Of a stretch of 64,000 nucleotides of DNA, positions 44,574-52,779 are shown piece by piece; within the stretch, counting starts at the first letter, position 1; each line of letters opens with the position of its first letter. The notes under the pieces were generated by a model. The model had not been told where the DNA came from. It saw only the letters and a list, made by a program, of their open reading frames with translations, and did no database searches. This DNA comes from Promicromonospora panici (GTDB lineage: Bacteria > Actinomycetota > Actinomycetes > Actinomycetales > Cellulomonadaceae): contig NZ_UWYY01000024.1 in the NCBI RefSeq assembly GCF_900608595.1, positions 34,252 to 98,251 on the forward strand. Direction: 5' to 3'. The translations under genes and the position numbers were made by a program.

Positions 44574-45590
44574 ATGCGGGTGCTGGTGACGGGCGGGGCA
44601 GGGTTCATCGGCCGGGAGGTGGTCGCCGAGCTGATCAGGCGCGGTGACGACGTGGTGGTGCTCGACTCGCTGCGTCCGGACGTGCACGGTCAGAACGCCC
44701 GAGGCGACGAGCGCACCGTCGTCGGCGACGTGCGGGACGCGGGTGCGGTGGAGCGGGCGCTGTCCGGGTGCGACGCGGTGGTGCACCTGGCGGCGAAGGT
44801 CGGCCTCGGGGTGTCGCTGGCCGACATCGACGACTACGTGTCCTCGAACGACCTCGGCACCGCCGTGCTGCTGCGCGCCGCCGAGGTGCCGCACATCGTG
44901 TACGCCAGCTCGATGGTGGTGTACGGCGAGGGCCGGTACGACTGCCCGGAGCACGGCCAGGTCGCGCCGCCACCGCGCCGCAAGGAGGACCTCGACGCCG
45001 GACGCTTCGAGCCACGGTGCCCGGTCTGCGCCGCCGACCTGCGGCCCGGCCTGGTGACCGAGGACGCCCGGCTCGACCCGCGGAACGTCTACGCCGCGAC
45101 GAAGGCGCACGGCGAGGCGCTGCTCGCCGCCTGGGCGCGGCAGACCGGCGGCAGCGCCACCGCGCTGCGGTTCCACAACGTCTACGGCCCGGGGATGCCG
45201 CGGGACACGCCGTACGCCGGCGTGGCGGCGCTGTTCCGCTCGGCGGTGGAGCGCGGCGAGGCGCCGACCGTCCTGGAGGACGGGCGACAGCGCCGGGACT
45301 TCGTCCACGTGACCGACGTGGCGCGGGCGGTGGCCGCGGCGGTCGCCGTCCCGCAGGCAGCGGGGGCGGTGACGCCGCTGAACGTCGGGTCCGGCGTGGT
45401 GACCACCATCGGCGAGATGGCCGAGATCACGTCCAAGCTGCTCGCGGGCCCGGAACCCGTGGTGACCGGCGGCTACCGGCTCGGCGACGTCCGACACGTC
45501 ACCGCGTCGAGCGAGCGGGCGGCCGAGGCGCTGGGCTGGCGCGCCGCCGTCGGACTGGCCGACGGGCTGGCCACCCTCACGTCGCCCTGA
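44574..45590 (+). CDS. NAD-dependent sugar epimerase/dehydratase with zinc-ribbon-like insert
   Basis: Extended SDR-family enzyme acting on a nucleotide sugar. The NAD site TGGAGFIG is at 6-13, the catalytic Ser-rich loop ASSMVVYGEG at 111-120, and the catalytic YxxxK at Tyr173/Lys177 (NVYAATKAHGE). Between them is an unusual insert (about 121-160) with Cys124-x2-His127 and Cys149-x2-Cys152, which could hold a zinc ion. Length 338. The ATG at 44574 follows AAGGGAG. It is preceded by regulator site 1 and ends two bases before the convergent histidine kinase stop. The sugar substrate is not predictable; the neighbouring transferases suggest a glycoconjugate. Confidence 0.88.
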   Translation: MRVLVTGGAGFIGREVVAELIRRGDDVVVLDSLRPDVHGQNARGDERTVVGDVRDAGAVERALSGCDAVVHLAAKVGLGVSLADIDDYVSSNDLGTAVLLRAAEVPHIVYASSMVVYGEGRYDCPEHGQVAPPPRRKEDLDAGRFEPRCPVCAADLRPGLVTEDARLDPRNVYAATKAHGEALLAAWARQTGGSATALRFHNVYGPGMPRDTPYAGVAALFRSAVERGEAPTVLEDGRQRRDFVHVTDVARAVAAAVAVPQAAGAVTPLNVGSGVVTTIGEMAEITSKLLAGPEPVVTGGYRLGDVRHVTASSERAAEALGWRAAVGLADGLATLTSP

Positions 45591-45592
45591 CG

Positions 45593-46723
45593 TCACTCGG
45601 CGGCCGGCAGGCGTACCTCGACGTCGCAGCCGGTCTCGGTGCTCCGCACGGCCACCTTGCCCCCGTGCTCGTCGACCACCCGGCCGACGTAGGCGAGCCC
45701 CAGGCCGGAGCTGCCCGCGTTGTCGCCCTGGTAGCCCGCACGGAACATGTGCGGCACCTGGTCGTCGGGGATGCCGCCGCAGGTGTCGCGCACGGTGAGG
45801 CGCGCGAACCCGTCCTGGCTCGTCACCCCGACCAGCACGTGCCCGCCGTGGCCGCTGGACCGGATGGCGTTCGACACCAGGTTGTCCAGGACCCGGCCCA
45901 GCTCGTCCCGGTCGCCGTGCACCCGCACGCTGCCGGCCACGGACTCGGCGAGCTCGACGCCGATCTCCGCGGCGGCCGGGCGGGCATGGGCGAGCACGTC
46001 GCGCAGCACCGCGCCCATGTCCACCGGGCGCGGCTCGGTCCGGCGGGGCAGCTCGTCCGACCGGGACAGCTCCCCCAGGTCCCCGATCATCCGGGACATC
46101 CGGTCCACCGCCGCGGCGATGCCGTCGACCGCGGTCCTCGGGTCCGGGAACGCACCGTCACGGAGCCCGTCGGCGGCTGCCCGGATGCCCGACAACGGGG
46201 AGACCAGGTCGTGGCTCACGAAACCGATGATCTGCCGGCGAGCCGCCTGCGCCGACTGCTCCGCCGTGCGCGACGCGGCGAGCCGCTCCCGCGTCGTCTC
46301 CAGCTCGGCCATCACGGCGGCCAGCTCGGCGGTCGCCGGGGCGGGCTGCACGGGGCGAGCCGAGGCCACGACGTCGGCCCGTTCGCCGGGCGCCGGGACC
46401 TGGCCGAGCCGTCGGGCGCCGTCGACGACGAGCCGGACCTCCCCCGCGACCATCCGGCCGAGCGCCACGGCGAGCAGGATCGCCAGCACCGAGGCCGTGC
46501 CGAGCACGAGCCGGGCCACCGACGCGTCGTGCGAGGAGATGAACATCGCCGACACGTTGACCGCGAGCGCCGCCACCACCGCCGCGAACGGGACCAGCGC
46601 TGCGACCAGCAGGGCGAGCATCAGCGACACACGACGGGCCAGGCGCACGGCGAGCAGGCCCACGACACCGGCCACCACCGAGCAGGCGACGGTGACCAGC
46701 ACCATGAACTGGACGTCGGTCAT
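45593..46723 (-). CDS. Sensor histidine kinase
   Basis: 376 residues. Two or more N-terminal helices (about 5-27, 33-58 and 68-90) give only a short extracytoplasmic part. A linker of 40-50 residues precedes the HisKA box with phosphorylated His171 (GFVSHDLVSPLSGIR). The ATPase domain has the N-box VLDNLVSNAIRSS (Asn281), G1 RDTCGGIP (312-319), and G2 GSSGLGLAYV (337-346). With almost no periplasmic sensor it may sense the membrane or an internal signal. It overlaps the response regulator gene by one base (TGATG). It probably controls the flanking genes. Confidence 0.93.
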   Translation of the reverse strand: MTDVQFMVLVTVACSVVAGVVGLLAVRLARRVSLMLALLVAALVPFAAVVAALAVNVSAMFISSHDASVARLVLGTASVLAILLAVALGRMVAGEVRLVVDGARRLGQVPAPGERADVVASARPVQPAPATAELAAVMAELETTRERLAASRTAEQSAQAARRQIIGFVSHDLVSPLSGIRAAADGLRDGAFPDPRTAVDGIAAAVDRMSRMIGDLGELSRSDELPRRTEPRPVDMGAVLRDVLAHARPAAAEIGVELAESVAGSVRVHGDRDELGRVLDNLVSNAIRSSGHGGHVLVGVTSQDGFARLTVRDTCGGIPDDQVPHMFRAGYQGDNAGSSGLGLAYVGRVVDEHGGKVAVRSTETGCDVEVRLPAAE

Positions 46724-47475
46724 CAGACGACCTCCCTGGAGCCCGGCACGGCCTCCGTACCGGGCGCCGCGGCGCCGCCGTCCGCCGCCAGGCCATCCGC
46801 GACCAGCATGTATCCGGCTCCCCGGAGGTTGACGATCAGCTCCGGGTCGGCGGGGTCGTTCTCGAGCTTCTTGCGCAGCCGGCGGATGTGGACCATCACC
46901 GTGGAGTCGTCGCCGAAGGTCCAGCCCCAGACCCGGCGCAGGAGCTCCCGGCGGCCGAACGGGTGACCAGGGCGCTGGGCGAGGAAGCTCAGCAGTGCGA
47001 ACTCGCGGGGCGTCAGCTCCGCCACGCGGTCCCGGTACGCGGCGGTGCGCGCGGACTCGTCGAGCACGAGGCCACCGGCCTCGACCCGGACGGGAGCGTG
47101 TTTCACGTCGAACGGTCCGCGGCGCAGCAGTGCCTCCACCCGGAGCACCAGCTCACGTGCGTCGAACGGCTTCGTCACGTAGTCGTCGGCGCCGTGCTCC
47201 AGGCCGACTATCCGGTCGTCGACTCCCGAGAGGCCCGACAGCAGGAGCACCGGCGTGGCGTCGCCGTCACGCCGGCGGCGGGTCAGCATCTCCAGGCCGG
47301 AGCTGCCGGGCAGGAGCACGTCGAGCACCACGGCGTCCGGCTGCCACGTGCGCCACATGCGCTCGCCCTCGACGGCGTCTGTGGCGGTACGCGGTTCGTG
47401 GCCGGCCGACGTGAGGTAGGCCGCGACGCTCGAGACGATCAGCGCATCGTCGTCCACCACAAGAACCTTGGTCAT
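46723..47475 (-). CDS. OmpR/PhoB-family response regulator
   Basis: 250 residues. The receiver has the acid pair Asp8-Asp10 (VVDDD), phospho-Asp52 (AVVLDVLLPG), switch Ser80, and Lys102 (YVTKPFD). The winged-helix effector domain has VAELTPREFALLSFLA, RRELLRRVWGW, VMVHIRRLRKKLE and NLRGAGYML, the OmpR-type signature. ATG at 47473-47475 is taken; ATG at 47485-47487 would add four residues, and neither has a strong ribosome site. Its gene is divergent from the glycosyltransferase gene, and the intergenic DNA contains regulator site 2, so auto-regulation and regulation of the cluster are likely. Confidence 0.94.
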   Translation of the reverse strand: MTKVLVVDDDALIVSSVAAYLTSAGHEPRTATDAVEGERMWRTWQPDAVVLDVLLPGSSGLEMLTRRRRDGDATPVLLLSGLSGVDDRIVGLEHGADDYVTKPFDARELVLRVEALLRRGPFDVKHAPVRVEAGGLVLDESARTAAYRDRVAELTPREFALLSFLAQRPGHPFGRRELLRRVWGWTFGDDSTVMVHIRRLRKKLENDPADPELIVNLRGAGYMLVADGLAADGGAAAPGTEAVPGSREVV

Positions 47476-47550
47476 GACAGAAACCATAGCCAGGGCTCGA
47501 CGGCGGGAGACCCGCACGGGGCCTGCACGAACCCCGTGGCGCACGGGGCG

Positions 47551-47566
47551 TCAGGTATCTGTCAGG
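47551..47566 (+). promoter_or_regulatory. Putative regulator site 2, TCAGG-N6-TCAGG
   Basis: TCAGG at 47551-47555 and 47562-47566, period 11, 45 bases before the glycosyltransferase ATG and 75 bases upstream of the response regulator start on the other strand. It matches site 1 in spacing and in the flanking G before each half. Confidence 0.62.
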
Positions 47567-47611
47567 TCCGTCGGCATGCCAGTTGACGGAGTCCCCGCTT
47601 AACGTCGAAAC

Positions 47612-48265
47612 ATGTTGCCGACAGTGGACGTGGTGCTGCCTTGCCTCGACGAGGCCGAGGGCCTCACGTGGCTGCTCCCCCGGCTCCCGGACGGGATGCG
47701 GGCCGTGGTGGTGGACAACGGGTCCTCCGACGGCTCCGCCGAGATCGCGCGGGCCCACGGCGCCCTCGTCGTCCGGGCAGAGCAGCGCGGGTACGGTGCC
47801 GCCTGCGCCGCCGGGCTCGCCGCGGCGAGTGCCGACGTCGTCGCCTTCTGCGACGCGGACGCCAGCCTCGACCCGCACGACCTGCCCCGGGTCACCGGGC
47901 CCGTGGTCAGCGGGCAGGCCGATCTGGTGCTCGGACGCCGGCGCCCGGAACCAGGTGCCTGGCCGTGGCACCTCCGTCTGGCGAACGCCGAGCTGGCGCG
48001 CCGGGTGCGCCGCCGCACCGGGATCGTCGTCCGCGACATCGGGCCGATGCGCGCCGCGCGGCGGGAGCCCCTGCTGGCCCTCGACCTGCGGGACCGGCGC
48101 AGCGGCTACCCCCTGGAGACGCTGGTCGCGGCCGCCGACGCGGGATGGCTCGTCGCCGAGGTCGACGTGCCCTATCGCAAGCGGCGGGGCAGGTCGAAGG
48201 TGACCGGCACCCCGCTCGGCGCGTGGCACGCGATCCAGGACATGTCGAAGGTCCTGGCGTCATGA
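47612..48265 (+). CDS. Family 2 glycosyltransferase (soluble)
   Basis: 217-residue GT-A fold transferase with the nucleotide-sugar motif VDNGSSDGSAEIA (34-46), DXD at 81-83 (FCDADASLD) and the C-terminal helix-rich acceptor part ending YRKRRGRSKVTGTPLG, which resembles polyprenol-phosphate glycosyltransferases. There are no membrane helices. It overlaps the next gene by ATGA. A polyprenyl-phosphate sugar product that feeds the GT-C-like membrane enzyme at 51-52 kb is plausible but inferred. Confidence 0.9.
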   Translation: MLPTVDVVLPCLDEAEGLTWLLPRLPDGMRAVVVDNGSSDGSAEIARAHGALVVRAEQRGYGAACAAGLAAASADVVAFCDADASLDPHDLPRVTGPVVSGQADLVLGRRRPEPGAWPWHLRLANAELARRVRRRTGIVVRDIGPMRAARREPLLALDLRDRRSGYPLETLVAAADAGWLVAEVDVPYRKRRGRSKVTGTPLGAWHAIQDMSKVLAS

Positions 48266-48954
48266 CCGGCCCGACGCCGCCCCGGGTCGTCGTCGTGCTG
48301 GCGAAGGAGCCGGTGCCCGGCAAGGTCAAGACGCGCCTGATCGGCGCGCTCACACCCGACGAAGCCGCCGCGCTGGCTCAGGCCGCGCTCGCGGACACGC
48401 TGGAGGCGGTCGGCGGCCTGCCCGGGGCGCGGCGGGTGCTCGCGCTGGACGGGCGGCCGGGGCCGTGGGTGCCGCCTGGTTTCACGGTGGTCCCGCAGGT
48501 CGCCGGCGGGCTGGACCGCCGGATCGCCGGGGCCTTCGACAGCGTCCTGGGGCCGGACGGCGGCCCGGGGCCGGCGCTGCTCGTCGGGATGGACACCCCG
48601 CAGCTCGGCCCGCTCCTGCCGGCGGTGGACTTCGGCGACGACGACGCGGTGCTGGGGCTCGCGGACGACGGCGGGTACTGGGCCGTCGGCCTGCGGCGGG
48701 CGGATCCCGCGCTGTTCCACGGCGTGCCGATGTCCGAGGCGATGACCGGGCAGGCGCAGCTCAAGCGGCTGCGCGCCGCCGGCCTGCGGGTCCGGCTCCT
48801 GCCGCCGCTGCGCGACGTCGACACCGTGTCCGACGCCGCCGCGGTGGCGCGCGCCGCGCCCGGGACACGGTTCGCCCGGGCATGGGCCGGTCTGGCGCAC
48901 CGCCGGCCGGCGGGAGACGCGCCAGCCGGAGACGCGCCGAAGGAGCTCACGTGA
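48262..48954 (+). CDS. DUF2064/TIGR04282-type nucleotidyltransferase-like protein
   Basis: 230 residues of the small GT-A-like family that NCBI describes as an arsenosugar-type glycosyltransferase. Landmarks are LAKEPVPGKVKTRL (13-26), LVGMDTPQL (107-115) and DAVLGLADDGGYWAVGL (128-144). No arsenic genes are near, so the name should not be trusted for function. It pairs with the preceding GT2 and the following methyltransferase through ATGA and GTGA overlaps, giving a three-gene coupled set. Confidence 0.87.
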   Translation: MTGPTPPRVVVVLAKEPVPGKVKTRLIGALTPDEAAALAQAALADTLEAVGGLPGARRVLALDGRPGPWVPPGFTVVPQVAGGLDRRIAGAFDSVLGPDGGPGPALLVGMDTPQLGPLLPAVDFGDDDAVLGLADDGGYWAVGLRRADPALFHGVPMSEAMTGQAQLKRLRAAGLRVRLLPPLRDVDTVSDAAAVARAAPGTRFARAWAGLAHRRPAGDAPAGDAPKELT

Positions 48955-49595
48955 CCACCACCGCACCGCGCCCGGTGAACCCGCTGGTCCTGTTCGAGGC
49001 GGCACTCGGGGGCGCTCCGGTGATGGCGGTTCACCTGACGCATGCGGCTCCGGTGGACGTCGCGGCCTGGACGGCGGAGCGAGACTCGGTCGACGAGGCG
49101 ATAGTGGGGCTGTGCGAAGGGCCGGTGCTGGACGTGGGCTGCGGTCCCGGCCGGTTCGCCGCCGCGCTGGCGGCACGCGGCGTGCCCGCGCTCGGGATCG
49201 ACGTCTCGCGGGACGCCGTGCGCCGTGCCCGCGCGCGGGGCGCGGTGGCGCTGCGGCGCGCCGTCGAGGGGCCGGTGCCCGGAGAGGGCCGGTGGGGCAC
49301 CGTGCTCCTGGCGGACGGCAACATCGGCATCGGCGGGGACCCGCGCAGCCTGCTGAAGCGCTGCCGCGAGCTTGCCCGGCCGGGCGGCCTGCTGCTGGTG
49401 GAGGCCGATCCCGACCCCGAGATGGACGTGTCCGGCCCGCTGGTGCTGCACGCCGAGGACGGCAGGAGGTCCCGCCCGCTGCCGTGGGCGCGGGCGGGAT
49501 CGCTGGTGCTGCGGGCGATCGCCGACGAGCTCGGCCTCGTCGTCGCGGAGGAGTGGGACCTGGCCGGCCGCGTGATGCTGTCGCTGCGCTCCTGA
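48951..49595 (+). CDS. Class I SAM-dependent methyltransferase
   Basis: 214 residues from GTG 48951 that overlaps the previous stop (GTGA). Motif I is VLDVGCGPGRFAAAL (59-73), followed by GIDVSRDAVRRARARG and the acidic LLADGNIGIGGDPRSLL region. The C-terminal half, LLVEADPDPEMDVSG, then HAEDGRRSRPLPWARAG, is a small-molecule methyltransferase layout. The N-terminal extension, PLVLFEAALGGAPVMAVH, is family-specific and may bind substrate. It is last of the coupled trio; a strong hairpin follows the stop. Confidence 0.88.
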   Translation: MTTTAPRPVNPLVLFEAALGGAPVMAVHLTHAAPVDVAAWTAERDSVDEAIVGLCEGPVLDVGCGPGRFAAALAARGVPALGIDVSRDAVRRARARGAVALRRAVEGPVPGEGRWGTVLLADGNIGIGGDPRSLLKRCRELARPGGLLLVEADPDPEMDVSGPLVLHAEDGRRSRPLPWARAGSLVLRAIADELGLVVAEEWDLAGRVMLSLRS

Positions 49596-49596
49596 C

Positions 49597-49626
49597 GCGC
49601 GGCGCGCCGCCCCTAGCGCGCCGCGC
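49597..49626. terminator. GC hairpin shared by the convergent methyltransferase and membrane-protein genes
   Basis: A perfect 11-base stem, GCGCGGCGCGC (49597-49607) with GCGCGCCGCGC (49616-49626), closes an 8-base loop. The stop codon of the membrane-protein gene (49613-49615) lies in the loop and the methyltransferase stop (49593-49595) is just outside. It likely acts as a bidirectional terminator. Confidence 0.8.
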
Positions 49627-49969
49627 TCCAGAGGGAGACCAGCCACACCAGCAGGAGCGTCCCGAGCACCATGACGGCGCCGCGCAGCAGCACGCCCACC
49701 CAGACAGGCCCCGACCCCGCGGCGTCGACCCGGCCCTGGGACCGGCCGCGTGCGAGCGCGGGAAGGCGCACGAGCACGAGCCAGCCCAGCACTGTCACCG
49801 CCGGGGCGATGATGGCGTCGTTCAGCGCCACGGACCCGGCCAGCCAGATGCCCCAGGGCAGCCACCAGTGCGGCGGGACCGAGGTGAGTGCCAGCCAGGC
49901 CCACCACCCCATGGCGGCGATACCGCCGGCGATCAGTACCCGGCGCGACCACTCGGCCGCCGCGTTCAT
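49613..49969 (-). CDS. Small membrane protein downstream of the molybdopterin oxidoreductase
   Basis: 118 residues with three hydrophobic segments: VLIAGGIAAMGWWAWLALTS, LPWGIWLAGSVALNDAIIAP followed by AVTVLGWLVLV, and a C-terminal VGVLLRGAVMVLGTLLLVWL. The function is unknown. Its ATG overlaps the molybdopterin oxidoreductase stop as ATGA, so it is translated with that gene and may be an accessory membrane subunit. Confidence 0.8.
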   Translation of the reverse strand: MNAAAEWSRRVLIAGGIAAMGWWAWLALTSVPPHWWLPWGIWLAGSVALNDAIIAPAVTVLGWLVLVRLPALARGRSQGRVDAAGSGPVWVGVLLRGAVMVLGTLLLVWLVSLWSAAR

Positions 49970-51177
49970 GCCGCGTTCCCGACGACGAGGCGCGAGACCC
50001 ATTTGGTCTGCAGCACTCCCGGCCGGTTCGGCGCGATGATCCGGGCGGGGAACCCGTGGTCCAGGTCGAGGTCCTCGCCGGCCAGGGTGAGGGCCAGCAG
50101 GGTGTCGTCATGGGCGACGTAGGACCCGGGCAGGTCGGACGTCGCGTACGAGGTCCCGGCCTCCTGCAGGCTCACCACATGAACGGGGTCGTCCGGTCGC
50201 CCGCCGCTGAGGGTGGCGAGGTCCCGCATCCGGACGCCGGTCCAGCGCGCCGAGGCGCTCCAGCCCTCGACACAGGCGATCGGTAGCACCGCCTCGTGCT
50301 GGCTCATGGCCAGCAGGTCGGCCCGGGTCAGGTGCGAGGTCCCGGCGGGCCCGACCAGCTCCAGGGCCCAGTCCTCGGCGGTCGCCAGCTCCTCGACCCC
50401 GGCGCCGCGCGCCGTCTTGTTGACGGCCAGACCCTGCGGGCCGTCGAACGGGTCGCGGGGCGCGAGCAGCGCGACGGCGCGCAGCGGGGTCACGGTCTGC
50501 CCCACCGTCAGTGCCGTGAGGAAGAGGGTGGCTACGGCCACCGACCCGAGGAACCCGCGTCGGGTCGTGCCGTCCGTCGCGTCACCGTTCGGCGAGCGGT
50601 CGGGGCCGGGATCATCGGAATCGAGGTTGCGCGCGCCGGCCGCGAACGCCCGGAACATCACCGGGAGCTTGATCCCTACGTGCACCAGTGCCGCGCCGAA
50701 CGCGAGCCAGGCCGTGGCGTAGTGGACTCCGGTGAAGCTGAACCCGAAGACGTAGAGCTTGAAGACGTTCAGGATCCCGGTCACGATCTGGAAGACCGTC
50801 GCCGCGACGAGCACGCCCACCGAGGCGCGCTCCAGGGCGTGCTGCCATCCGGTGACCGGCGGGCGCACAAAGAACTGCGGGTAGACCGTGTAGAGCTTGG
50901 CCAGCACCAGGGGCAGGGTGGCGAAGCCCACCGCGACGTGCAGCCCCTGGTTGAGCCGGTACGCCCACACCGGCTCCGGGCCGAAGGGCAGCCACGACAC
51001 GGGGTGCTGGTGCAGGTGCGAGATCAGGCCTGTGACGAAGAGGATCAGGATCGCCGCACCGAGGAACAGGCCCAGGCGGGCCACCACACGCTTGTCGTGG
51101 ACGGGCGAGCGGAAGTCACCCGGCTCAGGTATTCGGAGCCAGGACGGCCGGTTCGAGAGCAGCGGACGGTTCACCAT
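49966..51177 (-). CDS. Cytochrome-b-like membrane domain fused to molybdopterin oxidoreductase domain
   Basis: 403 residues in two halves. The first 180 carry four helices (about 35-53, 80-97, 118-139, 150-170) with histidines that could ligate heme (His54, 56, 58, 80, 152, 166), as in cytochrome b561-type modules. A further helix (209-232) has a twin-Arg-like start, TTRRGFLG. The rest is a sulfite-oxidase/YedY-type domain with the cofactor-ligand cysteine Cys302 (PIACVEGWSA) and the conserved RWTGVRMRDLATLSG. Together they suggest a self-contained quinone-linked periplasmic oxidoreductase. The start overlaps the GT-C-like gene stop by 7 bases and the stop overlaps the small membrane protein start by 4. 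Confidence 0.88.
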   Translation of the reverse strand: MVNRPLLSNRPSWLRIPEPGDFRSPVHDKRVVARLGLFLGAAILILFVTGLISHLHQHPVSWLPFGPEPVWAYRLNQGLHVAVGFATLPLVLAKLYTVYPQFFVRPPVTGWQHALERASVGVLVAATVFQIVTGILNVFKLYVFGFSFTGVHYATAWLAFGAALVHVGIKLPVMFRAFAAGARNLDSDDPGPDRSPNGDATDGTTRRGFLGSVAVATLFLTALTVGQTVTPLRAVALLAPRDPFDGPQGLAVNKTARGAGVEELATAEDWALELVGPAGTSHLTRADLLAMSQHEAVLPIACVEGWSASARWTGVRMRDLATLSGGRPDDPVHVVSLQEAGTSYATSDLPGSYVAHDDTLLALTLAGEDLDLDHGFPARIIAPNRPGVLQTKWVSRLVVGNAA

Positions 51178-52637
51178 GGTGACTCCAGGATCGTGTTGAG
51201 CAGGACGGCCACGCCGCCCTGTGCCCACAGCCACGAGGCAGGCAGCGGGGCCGGGCCCGCAGGAGCGTCGTCGGTCGGAGCACCTGCCGGGCTGCCGCGC
51301 GACGCCCGCAGGCCGACGGCCGCGGGGATCACCCAGTACGCGACGGGGAGCCAGATGCGTTCCACCTCGCCGCGTTCGAAGCCCAGCAGCGCACCCGACA
51401 GGGCGGCGGCCAGCGCGAGGCCGACCACGACCCGGGTGACGGCGTCGGTCCGGCGCAGCCGGGCGAGGCCGCCGACCGCCGCGGGGCCCGCGATGGCGCC
51501 GAGGACCGCCAGGTCCACGAACAGGAAGTAGAGGTAGGGCCGGGTCTGCCCGACCGGCTCCCAGACGGCGTGGGTGGCGGCTATCCCGTCCCACACCCAG
51601 AACCCGGCGAGACCCGCGGCGACGACCACACCGACCGCGACGACCCCCGCCACGACGGTGGCGCCGACCCGCCGGGACAGGATCAGCGGCGCGAGGGCGA
51701 TCAGGCCCATGTGGAGCAGCCCGTACGACAGGAGCGGGCACGCGCCGAGGAGGAGCCCGGCGGCCACCGCGCACGTCCATCGAGGAACGCCGTGGCGTTC
51801 GGGGTCCGAGGTGAGGGCCAGCAGCGCGACGCCCCAGGCGAGCACGCCCGCGAAGAACGCGTCGGCGGACGTCGCCACCCACAGCGCGGCGGGTGCCAGG
51901 ACGAGCACGGGGACGACGGCGCGGGCGGCGTCCTCGGCGCTGCGGCTGTCGAACGGGCCGGTCGAGCGGATCCTGCCCAGCGTCCGCAGCGTGATCAGCA
52001 CCGCCGGCACGGCCGACGCCCCGGCCAGGATGAAGAGCGCCGCCGCCCAGCCGGGTCCCCCCAGCCCCAGCCGGTCGAGCAGGGCCAGCAGCAGGACGAG
52101 GCCCGGCGGATGGCCCCGCACGTGGATCGGGTAGCCCGGCAGGTCGTCGGCGAAGCCCCCGAGGAAGCCTGCGGGGTCGGCCGTGACGATCGGGACGACC
52201 GGCAGGTACTCGTGCTCCCCGCGAACCGGCGCGACGACGTCGTCCCAGGAGATGAGCGCCGCGAGCGCCACCGCCCAGGCGGCGGTCGCGGCCGAGGAGG
52301 TGAGCAGGAGCGTCCGCCAGGGCAGGCGGGTGGCGAGTCCCCGCCCGTACCGCACGACGGCGGCCAGGATCAGGAGGGCGGCGATGATGCCCGGCCCGGT
52401 GCGCGGCACCCAGTGGCCGACGAAGGGCTCGGCAGTGGTGAGCAGCTGCGCGTCGGTCAGGTACCGCAGCAGGACGCCGACGAGGGCGATCACGGGGATC
52501 GACACCGCCCACAGGGTCACCGCCGCGGCGGGCCCGTGTCGCTGCCACCACCCGTCGGCGCTCGGCGCCGGACTGGCGGCGCGAGCTGATCGGCCCCGCC
52601 CGGTCGTTCCGGGCTCCGGTCCAGAGGTTTCGGCCAC
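51171..52637 (-). CDS. Polytopic membrane protein, GT-C glycosyltransferase-like
   Basis: 488 residues with about ten membrane helices and a large early extracytoplasmic loop containing FADDLPGYPIHVRGHPPG, the acidic/His pattern typical of GT-C (mannosyltransferase-like) enzymes that use polyprenyl-phosphate sugars. Helices recur from about 36 to 455; a Pro/Ala-rich N-terminus of 35 residues is cytoplasmic. It is the first gene of the minus-strand half of the cluster, preceded 44 bases upstream by regulator site 3. The sugar donor may be made by the GT2 enzyme (inference). Confidence 0.8.
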   Translation of the reverse strand: MAETSGPEPGTTGRGRSARAASPAPSADGWWQRHGPAAAVTLWAVSIPVIALVGVLLRYLTDAQLLTTAEPFVGHWVPRTGPGIIAALLILAAVVRYGRGLATRLPWRTLLLTSSAATAAWAVALAALISWDDVVAPVRGEHEYLPVVPIVTADPAGFLGGFADDLPGYPIHVRGHPPGLVLLLALLDRLGLGGPGWAAALFILAGASAVPAVLITLRTLGRIRSTGPFDSRSAEDAARAVVPVLVLAPAALWVATSADAFFAGVLAWGVALLALTSDPERHGVPRWTCAVAAGLLLGACPLLSYGLLHMGLIALAPLILSRRVGATVVAGVVAVGVVVAAGLAGFWVWDGIAATHAVWEPVGQTRPYLYFLFVDLAVLGAIAGPAAVGGLARLRRTDAVTRVVVGLALAAALSGALLGFERGEVERIWLPVAYWVIPAAVGLRASRGSPAGAPTDDAPAGPAPLPASWLWAQGGVAVLLNTILESPW

Positions 52638-52681
52638 GTCTCTATCGTGGCGGGTGATCGGCGCGGACGGTCGGCGGGCGA

Positions 52682-52697
52682 CCTGACGGAAGGCTGA
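52682..52697 (-). promoter_or_regulatory. Putative regulator site 3, TCAGC-N6-TCAGG
   Basis: On the minus strand TCAGC (52697-52693), six bases, then TCAGG (52686-52682), period 11 and 44 bases before the GT-C-like start. It matches sites 1 and 2 except for one base in the first half. Orientation and distance are the same relative to the regulated gene. Confidence 0.6.
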
Positions 52698-52779
52698 CGG
52701 CTGGCGCTCTCGACGACTCTTTCACGAGGTCGGCGCGCCCGTCGCGCATGTCCCCCGGAACGGTCGATAGCGTGGTCCG

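Noticed and set aside
48262..48954. Arsenosugar biosynthesis from the TIGR04282-type name
   Set aside because: There are no arsenic methyltransferase or radical SAM partner genes nearby; the label is a family name only.
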